Assembly: GCA_011009095.1 (NCBI GenBank)
Contig: VTPC01000391.1
Coordinates: 224,546 to 288,545 of the forward strand
From: Ignelater luminosus
Lineage: Eukaryota; Arthropoda; Insecta; Coleoptera; Elateridae
Direction of reading: 5' to 3'
DNA: 64,000 nucleotides
Positions 50,142-61,700 of the stretch are shown one piece after another. The notes beneath the pieces are model-generated. The model made no database searches, had not been told where the DNA came from, and was given only the letters and a program-made list of their open reading frames with translations. Position 1 is the stretch's first letter; each line of letters opens with the position of its first letter. The position numbers and the translations under genes are program-made.

Positions 50142-53100
50142 TAAAATAATTTCATATGGAAAACACTTGATTCGCATTTCACCTTTCTAATCTCTGAACG
50201 TTACTCTTCTTATTAGTTGTTTGACAAATGATCTCCAAAAGCTCAGTTCTAGCAAATATCTTTTTTGGTCTGGGTAATTTTTAAGTTTACTATGATTCCA
50301 AAAGAAAACCTTTGATTTTATCTAGTTTTGGCCCTTAAAGTGGAATTTTGGACATCTCTAATTCTTTTTGATAGAAATTAATGAAGACTTGGAATCATTG
50401 ATAATTGCCCGTCTTGATTTTCCTGAGTTTTGGAATAGACATAAGCAAGATCTATATGCAAAATTTATATGCCAACACAATCTATAAACTGATTTCTAAT
50501 TGTTTTTAATGCAATTTGACAGATAAGTTTATTAAATCATTTGTTTTCATAGCCTACTTGGAACTGAAATTTCAACGATCGCTTGTAATTAGTCAGTAAT
50601 AACATTTATACTGCAGCCTTGAAACTCAGAGTAGGACATCTCATTCTGAGACTATTAAAAACATTTCGTGTTTGCGCTGGCGCTCATGTTCTCTTTAACA
50701 GTACGTAGCAGTTTGGACAGTCTCCATTTTTACTAAATCTTTTTATTACAGATCCTGAAGGTTACTGCTATATTATATTATGACATTTTTTTTGGCAGAA
50801 AGAAATTTATTTTACGGATTTTTAATGACACTGAAAGAAGTAATATCATTACAATTATGGACATTACGAGACATTAAAGATTAGATAACGTAGGGAAGCC
50901 CTGCCTAACAATGTCAGTTGGTATGGAAAGCTAGGGATAGAAGTTGGGATCAAGAGCATAAAATTGAAAATTAAGACTGTCATTTGAAAAGAGCACTCAA
51001 TATTACATAGGCGAGGATTATTCTGTGTCCTCATTAACGTTCATATGAATATAACAATGCCAACTTCATACTTTTTTTCTTCTTTTAGCTCAGAGAAAGG
51101 TAATAAATTGCCTACCGTATCTTAATTACAAGGTCAATGCAAATAAGTTGATGTTCCATACACAATGATATCGATGGTATAGTTGCGGTTCCAGAGTAGA
51201 AAATGCGATTCTATTTTGTAATTAATGAATTGCCCAAAAGACCACGACACTTTCAGATCCTGAGTGATCTATGCAGCCAATATTGTCGAATATCTAAGTA
51301 AAATGCAACCAAAAGTATTGCATAAATGGTGTGTATAGACCCTGGAAAAAGATTTTCATTAGCCATTCGCAAGTGGTATGTTCATAAAAAAGCTTTTATT
51401 GAAGAATCTTTCAAGCATCTTGAATCTAAACCTTCTGCCACGGGCTTAGCTCCAAATAATATAACACGTATCTCTATTCTTGAATGCTTGTCTTGTACTT
51501 ACACATAAAAATATACGAAAACTATAGGTTGCAATTTGAAACTAGTCATTGAACCCAAAGCGATAGTCTGCAAAGTTTATATTCCATAATTGGTTTATAT
51601 CAAGGTTAAATACAACGTTGTAGCGTAGAAAGGCAGAGTACATATGAGAATTGTAACCTCTTTTCAAGCTAGATAAGATTGTCTAAGTTACTGAAATTGT
51701 AGGCGATGCGGCACCATGACATGATTTGCTTGCTATCCCTTGAACCTATCAACCTTCATAGTCGATACAATATCTACTTTCGCAAAAATGTACAAACTGA
51801 ACTAAACTGAAATTTCGTCCAAAGATCAGACATATTTGAATTTCCCGAAAGCAGTTTGTGTAGTCAAAGAAAGTTCCAAAATAAACGAAGTCACTTTTGG
51901 AAATATGTTAGATTCCTCCTTTCATTTCCTTTAATTTATTTTCATTCATCTGCAATTTCGGCTTAGGCTCTTGCTGAAGTCGTATTCTTAAGAATTCTCA
52001 TATGTAATGTATCCATTCCCATTCTCTGTCCTCTGATCAGGCTTCTTGCATTAAATTCTACATCACACTGCGGTGATAAGTTTTTGGCAGCACAAACTCC
52101 TCTTGTGTAAAAACTGTCTCGTTCCCAATTAGTAACGTTTTTTTTTGGTTGAAAATAACTGGAGATTTGTAGATCTATTGATCTTCCATTGTTAGCCTTC
52201 TGCTTTAAAAAGGTTTTCAGGAAGAAGTAGCAGTAATTCTGTTTGGGCTTGGCTTAAGCGTCTAATCTAAAGTTTTCTCAAACAAAGCTTCCCACAACTC
52301 GTTTAGTCTAGTCCAAAAGTTCAACTATTGAAAAAACCTTGAAAAAACTGTGAGAAAGATGGGCGCAATACTGACTGACGACGAACATTGTTGTAGGTCA
52401 TTGTAAGTAGTGGCCAATAAACCAATAAATAGGCAGCTGTAGGTATACTACTCAATGGTAAAGAAAACTATAGATTTCATTCTAAGATTCACTGACAAGC
52501 CAAAGACATTATCATTTAGAAGAAAATGAAGAAGATAGCGATTTTGAAAGAATATTATGCGTTTGAGCCTTCATTACTTTAAAATGGTCAATATTGATCT
52601 TTCCGATTGAATGAACTCCCTTCCACTGTCATTTTGGCCTTTACGGTTTCCCTCGGCCTTCTGATCTGTTTCGGGCAACTCTTGCCAGTGATCACTAAGT
52701 AGCTCACGTAAACTACATAGTTGGTAAGGCCATCGTTTCCTATCATTGGCTGATCTTATTCTTACGGTAGTCTTCGAAATCGCAATTTTTCGAGCTTTTG
52801 GAAACACTGTATGTTCAGATAAATTTTACTTTTTCTATTCCATTAATTTATATTTACTTTTGTAACAGACTATTATGGTATTATACCAACAAAAGCTTAA
52901 GTAAATAATAAATACAGCGAACTCTAAATCCTTTCATTAATGTCTGTATAATCAAGTAAACTTTAGGTAAACAACAAAAGGGCGCATGAAATCGATAATT
53001 CATATCCCCGTAGTATACTTACAACTAAAATGCCGCATTGCATGAAGACGTTGACATATTCGACATGCAAAAATTTTATTACAGAAACGTCACACGTGCA

Positions 53101-56100
53101 GTAAATGTTCGAAGGTCTGCAAAATAAATTTTATTTTTCTAAAGACAGAATAAATTTTATCCCGAAAGAATGGCATTTTGATGCTTTTTAAAATTCAAGT
53201 TTTATTTCTACTATTACTGTCCGTAAAACGACGTTTTGCGAGAAGCAGCAAAAAAAGCAATTTATCTTGAAGGATTGAAACGTTTTCCTTTTGTATGCTA
53301 CGAAGAAGTCAACGACTCCGTTTATCAGTTAGATAATCTTGTATATGTATGTATATGTAGTTCTAAATTTTTTGTTACATTTTAATTACGTTGCGTGATA
53401 TTGCAATTTGGTTTTAAAAATTCTTTGGTTCCCCAAACCTGCTGTTTTTTTAATTTTTTACTTGAGTTTACCGCATGATACAGTTACATACACACTATGG
53501 TCACGCAAGAACAGTTTAGATCGAACGATTAAAATAATGGCTCTTAATATTTGTTGAAGATAAGTAAAATTAGTTTTCAGTATCATAATAAATTGATTCA
53601 TATTTCATGTAAAAAACTTTTTAAGCAATGGGAAATGTGTTTCAAAGATGCATGAAATATGATACACGAAGCTTTGCTGAACAATTTTTTATTATGCTTT
53701 TGGAGCTCAGAATTATATCACATTCTTTTTGTTGAAAGTTATGTCTGCACAGGTGGTTATAAAAAGGAAAATATTCTGCCTGCACACAAATTCAACTTAA
53801 AAAATTTGTTTTCAGATGGCTGACATTGTATGGTAGGCATTTTCCTATTAACCTTGCGTATTTGTGGTGTTCTGACAGCAGCGCACCGTCGCAAATTTAC
53901 GAGTTATAGAATTGTTTGTAAACCTTGAGGAAAGAATGTATTATAAAACCATATAATTATTGAGGTTTTTCTTTCCTTCCTAGTAATTGTAAGAGTCCAT
54001 AGGTAGTTCTAAACAAAAAAAAATTGCAATTTTCTCTGAGCGATCTGTATTTATTTTATTATTAATACCAATGAATTTTGTATTTTCATTTCGTAGCAGT
54101 AATGATGTGACTCACTATCAGTGTCAGCTAGATAGATGATTTTTTAGTAAAATACAAAGTACATTCTTTTGACTGAAATGTAGATGATTGAAAATATTTC
54201 TTACAAGTACTATCTATACGTTGGAGCTTGATTATCTTCTGTTACTAATTGTAATCAAAAGTAACATTCAGTTACATCAATAACACTGTTATTGGTGGTG
54301 TCCCTCACAGAGATCGGCCCTCGATCTATTATTATTTTGTTTATACTGTCAATGTCATGTCAATCACTGTTTGTCGATTTGTAAGTTGAAAAATGATCTT
54401 GGTCTTTGTCGAAAATTGGAAACGAAACAGAATCAGTTCATGAGGGTAGCTCAATAAATAAATCAAAGGAAGGTGTATTTTACAGTTTGTTGGAACTCAG
54501 AACCATATCAAGAAATTAAATTGAAACTAATGTCATTTCATTAAGTCATTAGTAGGTGAGTGAGTAGTTAGATTCCAAAAGAATTCCCACGCAGGTATCA
54601 CAGACCCAGCACATCTATTAATGTAAAAGCAATAGCGATGCTATTCTGAGACTGTCCCTACTGCAATAGAAATAAAAGAATTGCAAGATTTGATTACAAA
54701 AATTGTTCAAAAATTCTTGATTCATGAAATATTTTCAAGCACATGAGTTAAAAAGGTCATTTCCATAGGTATAAACATTGAGAAAATTTGAATTTAAATA
54801 TTGGCTCTTTACCTTGTATAACGATGGTTTCTGCAAAGTACAGTAATTTTCGTTTATTAATAAAGCTTCTGTCAGTCATCAAGAACACATGGTTGTTTAA
54901 TTCATATCACATTCCGAACTGGTTTTAAAGTGAAAATGTGCGAAATTGAGGCATTTCAAAAAGTACCACAATCACAACAATGCGCAGTGATGGAAAAGCC
55001 CATAAATTCAATTGTGCTACTCTGGATGCCATTCAACAAACTAAAGAAACAATGAACCTATCTGTAAGATGTGTTTTCTCTCATAAATGAATGTTCTTAG
55101 AATAACAAGTGTATGTAATGCCGAGTCACTTAACGCGATCATACCTTTGTAGCCAATGAACCAGCTAAAGAAAATACTCTTTTGAGATTCGACACTGGTT
55201 GGTGGAATGGTAAGTACATAACATAACATCTTTGTAATCCTCGTAAACCACTTATTTTCGAATAGCGTCATTTCTTTTTTGATAATGCTTAAGATTTTTC
55301 TGCACTACTCCTTACTTGGTTGTCTCTATTGTATTTGGGTTGCGGTTAGTCACTTTCTTACGGCGTCCGGAATCCCGGTGTCTGGCTAATAATTTTGTAG
55401 TTAACTGAAACAAGAAGAAAATGATTAATTTCAAGTAAAAATTATGATCCTGAGATTTCGATTTACCATAGAATTCCGGAATTCCGAACTACTGGATTTA
55501 TCCCGAGTTCAGAGATCCCACGTTCACCATTTTTGCGGGATCCCGGAAATGGATTCCTACTTTTGAATTTTCTACGCTTGCCAATGGAGTTAAAATAATT
55601 TATGAAACGAGCTGAATGTTCAAATTGAATAACAGCCTTGATGATAACTACGTTAGCTTTGGTGGTATTTCAAAGGTTGCCAGCTATATTATGGTTAATT
55701 CATATGACGAGAGATTCTGCAGAAATAATCCAACTGATCTACTCTTAAAGGCACCATTGGACCAAAGTCATCTTCATTTATTGTCATTGGATCTTCTAGA
55801 ACTATTTTTAACTTTTCAAACTCGAATCCTCGTCTTTGTAAAACATGTCAAGAAATGAACATATCTTGCTTTGGAGATAGTTTACGTAGATTACAACATT
55901 GTGGCTAAAATGTTACTTCCTAGCCATTGCAAACACTGTTGTACCATCAAGGCTAATGCCAAAAATTTTCATTTATATTTTCTTACATTTGACCACCATC
56001 CATTGGCACGAGGTTTATTTATTCCTCCAAAGTAAACAATTCTGAATAGCGAGAATGTCTTTCAAAAGCAACCCTATGAGGCTATTTATTTTTGAACTAA

Positions 56101-57555
56101 GACAACACAAAGTCTTGGAAATACTTAGTAGTTTGTATCAACAAATCGATTCTATCAGTATGAAGTTGTCCGACGGTATTCATTATAGTAGTTTCTAGGA
56201 GGCCGCTATCTTGGTTTTCGGCCGCAGATTTAATATTTGATTGCGGTTAAGATTTTATCGTTGCAATAAAATAACTATATTAAAGCTCGTTTGGTCAAGC
56301 TAGAGAATCAAATTCTTGGGCCTTGTGAAATCGAACCTACACCCGAAAAAGTTTTTCCGGTTTTTCCTCGTTTCGTCTCGTCGTCGGTCGATATGGCTTT
56401 GCTCTATTTGTACCATTTACACTATACAAAGTGTATCAATGACAGGTGTCATAACTCACAAGATACCAGCACGAATCCGTTAGCTTTGTTAAGCATCGCA
56501 AGTGAACTTTATACAGCACTTCTGCAATGAAAAGCTGCAAGGGACCTTACAAACATGAAAGTTACAGTCTGCCTATGTCGAATATTTGACGATTTGAAAA
56601 TTTCGTGAAATTAATACGGAGTAATTGCCTGGCTTTATGGGCTCTGATTAATGTTTTTATCAGGCAACTGTCTGTTTTGTAATACTTGGCTTTTTATTAA
56701 AGAAAGACAACAAAGGATGCCGAAGCCCAATTTCATAGCAAAATTAGTTTTCGCTATGAAAACACTTCGTGCTCATCATCATAATACAACATCCAATTTT
56801 AGTTAAACAAGTAATCTAGCAAAACTAATATAAAGGAAAATGTAAAGATGAAAAGTAACATTGAACTTAGCAGTATCCTTTATTCTCTTTTCTCGAGTCA
56901 TTACCAATCCTATCGATTTTAAAACATCAAAATCATTAAAATTCAAAACAGTTTTATTTGTTGTATTTGAATTACTAAAATAGTTAATATTCAAATATTG
57001 ATTTTTAAAAACGTCCTGTAAATATTTAGTGTGAATAAAGTCGGTTCAATTTTAAATTGTTTATTTTTATATTTCACACGTGGAAAAATATGTTAGATGA
57101 TTAGATATCAACGTTAACGGAGTATACGTGATCTCTACATTTTCAGGAACATTTGCAACTGGCATTATTCGACTACATTCTGAAAAGGAAATTTCTCCAT
57201 AAATTGAAAAAGTGATTGCAAAATCAAGAAATACATTAAGGGTGTATAAAACGTTCAAGGTATAGCGAAGGTAATATTTTTTATGCGTGGGCTTTACGTT
57301 TAAACGTTTATAGAAAAAGTTTATCGAAATGTCCGTCTTCATTAAAAAAAGAAATCCTTTTGATACTGTCAACTCTCGACTATTTTACGTTGGCTTTCTG
57401 GAAATTTTCAGAATTTAAAGCAGTTCATAGGAAAATTACATAGTATGAATGTACAACCATTTGCATAAATAATGTCGCAATACTTGTAATAGAGTTTAAT
57501 GAAATACATAAAATCTGGTTTTGCATAATTAGTCATTACAAAATTGGACTTCATA
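50142..57555. other. AT-rich stretch without a supported gene
   Basis: No recognisable families. A minus-strand frame at about 51966-52248 is open for roughly 93 codons (for example NWERDSFYTRGVCAAKNL), within what chance yields. A perfect gaattccggaattc palindrome lies at 55471-55484. A plus-strand frame at 56291-56530 starts with TTG and has no motif. Confidence 0.5.
55471..55484. repeat. perfect 14-base palindrome
   Basis: gaattccggaattc is self-complementary. It lies in a small GC-richer patch with repeated tcccg/ccgga strings (55360-55550). Confidence 0.6.
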
Positions 57556-58723
57556 CGAGGGTTGCTATTTATATTTCTGGCCTAACAATGAAAAAACAAG
57601 TATTTATGATCGAAACTAGTTTTATTGTTTTTCAAAATATTCTCCATTAAGATTGATACACTTTTCCATGCGTTTGAACCAATTTTGGAAGCACTTTTTC
57701 CACCCTGTTTGAGGCAGCTCCAAAATATGCGTTTTGAAACCAAAAACGGCTTCTTTTGGTGTTGAAAATCGTTGACCACGCAGTTTGTTTTTGATGTACG
57801 GGAATAAAAAGAAGTCATTGGGTGCCAAATCAGGGCTGTATGGTGGATGGCCCATCAACTCGACCTTCTGGCTGGTTAAATATCCAATTGTTTGAGCAGC
57901 GGTGTGAGAGCTTGCATTGTCATGACCGGTAATGCCAAAGAAACAGGCAACCATTTGCTTCGATGTGCTTCTTCCGCGAACAACTTTTGTTGGATTTGGC
58001 TCGTCTTGAAAGACCCACACAGTTGATTGCTGTTTTGTTTCGGGGTCATATGCGTAGATCCATGATTCGTCACCTGTGCAGATGTTATACACAGCCTTTG
58101 ATGCACCTTTCGCAAATTTTCTCAACATTTCAATGCACCAATCGACGCGAGCCTTCTTTTGAGCATTGGTCAGGTTATGCGGGATCCAACGGAAACAAAT
58201 TTTTTTTACGGCCAAATGATCATGTAATATCTTGTTGATGCTAGTCATACTAATGCCCAAAGATGCCTCAATCTCACGGTATGTCACATGACGATCTTGT
58301 TTAATCAGTTCACGCACAGCATCGATGTTTTCAGACACAACGACAAATTTTGGACGGCCTTCACGGATTTCGTCCTGGAGTGAACATCGGCCACGTTTGA
58401 ATTCATTATACCAGTTTTTTACAGTGCTGTAGGATGGAGCTTCATCGCTATATAATGTATTAAGTTCATTGATGCACTCTTGTCGTGATAATCCACGTCG
58501 AAAGTTATGAAAAATAATTGCACGAAAGTGTTCACGGGTCAATTCCATTTTTTACTAGGGAATGCACTTTTCAATTAACTGCAAACAACACTAATCGCAC
58601 TCAAATGACAAAATGTTGTGGTTGAGGTTATGTTCAACAATGTGAAGTTTACACCGGAAATGTCAGCTGACGCCTGGAAACAGTCAGTGTTGTCAAGGCC
58701 AGAAATATAAATAGCAACCCTCG
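57556..58723 (-). mobile_element. mariner element C, perfect ends, internally deleted
   Basis: The 27-base ends starting CGAGGGTTGCTATTTATATT match 27/27. A TA flanks each end (57554-57555 and 58724-58725). The length of 1168 bases is about 130 short of a full element, which agrees with the in-frame gap in its transposase. The seven outermost bases (CGAGGGT) are shared with element B, but the transposases are of different lineages. Confidence 0.95.
57622..58548 (-). CDS. mariner transposase with an in-frame internal deletion, 308 residues
   Basis: The ATG at 58548 opens MELTREHFRAIIFHNFRRGL, typical of a DD34D mariner. The helix-turn-helix region and the linker motif WIPHNLTNAQ (121-130) are present. 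All three catalytic aspartates remain: Asp160 (TGDESW), Asp210 (HDNASSHT) and Asp245 (APNDFFLFP), with 34 residues between the last two. Only 49 residues separate the first two, against 92 in the Mos1 enzyme, so about 43 codons of the catalytic core are missing at the join FFGITG|HDNA. The frame is otherwise free of stops and ends at a normal GEYFEKQ. The deletion removes core beta-strands, so the protein is probably inactive in cutting, although the DNA-binding half is whole. Confidence 0.92.
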   Translation of the reverse strand: MELTREHFRAIIFHNFRRGLSRQECINELNTLYSDEAPSYSTVKNWYNEFKRGRCSLQDEIREGRPKFVVVSENIDAVRELIKQDRHVTYREIEASLGISMTSINKILHDHLAVKKICFRWIPHNLTNAQKKARVDWCIEMLRKFAKGASKAVYNICTGDESWIYAYDPETKQQSTVWVFQDEPNPTKVVRGRSTSKQMVACFFGITGHDNASSHTAAQTIGYLTSQKVELMGHPPYSPDLAPNDFFLFPYIKNKLRGQRFSTPKEAVFGFKTHILELPQTGWKKCFQNWFKRMEKCINLNGEYFEKQ

Positions 58724-61700
58724 TATACTTTATTATTGATGCATTGTTTCCTTAAAGGATTATACTACGACATTATTTATGTAAAAAGCTGTGCTTACCT
58801 ACATAATACTTGTTAGAAGAAACTCTTAAGTATGACAAATTATTGGGATTTTAACAATAGATAAAATACCCATATTGAAAGAGATTCCTTCCTATTTTTT
58901 AATTTTTTTAAAATTGTTTTCTAGCATAACATTTACCATCAATTTATTGCTAAACCCCATATCCGTTAAAAATTTATAATTAAATTGTATTCAACCAGCA
59001 GAACCAATTGTACATAAAAAATAATAATAAATTTCCGATTCTCTTTTAATATGTTTGGTCAGACGCAAAGTAGTTCATAACATAACAAAACTCTGTTGTT
59101 ACATAATAGTAAAGTGTATCGATAATTTTGTCGAGTGTAGTTAACCTTGTTTAAATCATCAAACAAATCTTCTTCAAATATAATCTTAATATTTTAATAT
59201 CACTATTAGTTGTATTATATTCAAGGACGAAACAACTGGCAAAACAGCAACTGGCATGCCGCTAAGGTGTTACAAACTTTTTAAATTACTACATTTACAT
59301 AATAAACGCATTATTATTAATATTAATTAATGTGCGTTGCTCACATAATCATTTGAATAGCAACTAGTATTACGTCTAGCTATTTTTTAATGAAAATCAG
59401 AAAATCTTTTAAAGGAAGTACAAGGAAAACCATCTTGTTTTATTATTACTTAAATGATAGGCAAACATTTTTGACGTCTCTTTCCGGGAAGGATTTTTTT
59501 GAAATTAAAATTACAGTCTAGATATCCTGTTTATTTACAAGTGAGCAATATTTTGTTAAAAAATGTCATAGGTTGGGTATACTAAAACAAAAATGTACAT
59601 TCGGTGCTGATGGGACGTTAAGTATCTTCAGGGTTACTTTCAAGTTAATATTTATACACTTTTGATTGGTATGTTCCGCTTATCATCATTACTAAATCAA
59701 CTTAAACTACTTCAGCTGTAGATAACATTATCTCTGATTGTTTCATCTTTACATTTCGAGTACATAGAATTGTCTAAATTGGAAGGCATACTTATCGTTG
59801 AGTGTTTGTTTTCATGTAAAACCTAAATCTAATAAATCAGTAGAAAGGAAATACAAACAGTTTTGTTTTGGTTATAAAATACAACCAATAGATACACTTT
59901 TTAACCTCTAAGATTCTTCATTTTGAGATTTTTAAAAGCTAAAGTGGATCGAAGAAGTTTAGGGTCAATTAAGAAAATCCAAAATATCCACAGACTCTGG
60001 AGCCTAATTGGGTCAGTGCAGCATTCTTGCATCTATGTAGGGCTCATTCAGTTCCACCTCTTGCAGAAGAAATCCTCTTCTCTAGAATCCAGCCTCGTAT
60101 AGTTGCAACTGTCATTCTTCAGTAGTTGGTAAGTTTGTCATATTGTTTCTCCAGAAAAACCCATACTTTCTCTGTGGTATTAATGTAAGATCAACTTGAT
60201 GTACGATTTTGTTGAACATTCCCATTTTTTTGACGACACACTACTATAGTTTCTCTTGGTTTTCCTTTCCGCTCGCTGAGGAGATACCACTGCATTAGTC
60301 GCATTCTCTATTTTAATATTGTGATGTTTCCGCCCACTAGTGCAGAGAGACCCTATTATGAACTAGATATGTTTCATAATAACCGTTCGGCGTAACTTTC
60401 ATGCCCCATTCCTACCCCCCCACTATCCTGTAACTTTTAAAATCTCCAAGTTCAAACCTCTTATCATCTTTTTTCTCCAACATTTACGCATTTAAGTTCT
60501 TGAGACTTTTGGTTTCGTGCTCCTTTTCTAGAAGCCTGGTGCACGTTACCGTTTTGCAAGCTCTTCTTACATAATTATGCTCCATCTCTTCTCATAAAGA
60601 TAATCTTGAATTTTGTCTTTATACTGTGAACACTGACGATTGGACTCGAAAACGTCATTTAATGGAAATCTCATGAAACCGACATCATCAATTTCGCAAT
60701 AACCAAAACTCTTTCAGATTTATGTAGCTTCAAAAAACCCCAGGACGCTATGCAGGTGTCACTGTCGCAGTTACACTTTGTAATCTCATCTCTCTTCATA
60801 TTCTTTTTGATCCATTTCACATTCTCCTCCTTTGCTAGAACAAATCCACGCATTGATAGGCCATAGAAATGAAGAACGAAAAGTCTCAATATTGATACAA
60901 GACTCTCCTTTCCCATATCTCAATCATGCCCAGTCTATTTAAAAACTGGAAACAGTGACAAATCTGAGTACCATTGGGTAAACCTCTTGCAATCATCACA
61001 CAGAAAGTGTATTTTATTAATTTTTATTTGCAAATGTGTTTTAGTTATTCACGCTACATATCACCTCCAAGGCCCGCGGGGGCGACTGCAGGAGAAAACG
61101 CTTCGAATCTTCCATTTTGCATGAAAGCATCTGGACAGATTTTCATTCATTTAACTGAAATTCTTCAGAATTGTTCAATGTGTATAAAATTAAACAGGAC
61201 TGTATAACGCTTAAACTTTATTCTGGTAGCTGCATGCATGCAACAACGGATTGACGCAGCTGGACCAGTAAAGGAGTGCTTCGCCATAAAGAAATGGGCA
61301 ACTGTGAAGTAACCTATTGTTCTTTTGACTTGGGCAAATGTGTTAATGTAAATAAAAATTATGTTTGGATGATTATTAATTGCCTACGACAGTATGTAAA
61401 AGAAAGACTGCTACGTACAGTAGATTCCATCTTAACCGATTTCCTCTTAGCTGCGCGTTCGCATTCTCATTGATTTAGTGTAGTTCAGTTTAAGTTGTGC
61501 AAGGAGACTTGACTGTACATAAAAAATAATATCTTCAATTCTTTAGCTTATAAATCAATTATGTTTTCAAAATGTATTTATTTTTGACGTTTTGAAATTC
61601 CATAAAGAAATACATAATTAACAATACGTCAAAATAATTTTGTGCCTAGAACTAACTCCTGAGGAACTCCTTATTCAATTTGATTTGCAAATTGCAATTA

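Noticed and set aside
51966..52248. 93-codon minus-strand open frame without a start codon
   Set aside because: Several frames of this length are expected by chance in 64 kb of such AT-rich DNA, and no homology is recognised.
60671..60916. Minus-strand frame with a CNCDSDTC cluster, considered as a pickpocket channel fragment
   Set aside because: The cysteine spacing does not match the family's CxCLPxC motif, and no neighbouring blocks of the family are present.
61021..61207. Possible exon around the ggcccgcgggggcgac patch
   Set aside because: Both strands are open over a short distance, but there is no recognisable protein and no consistent pair of splice sites.
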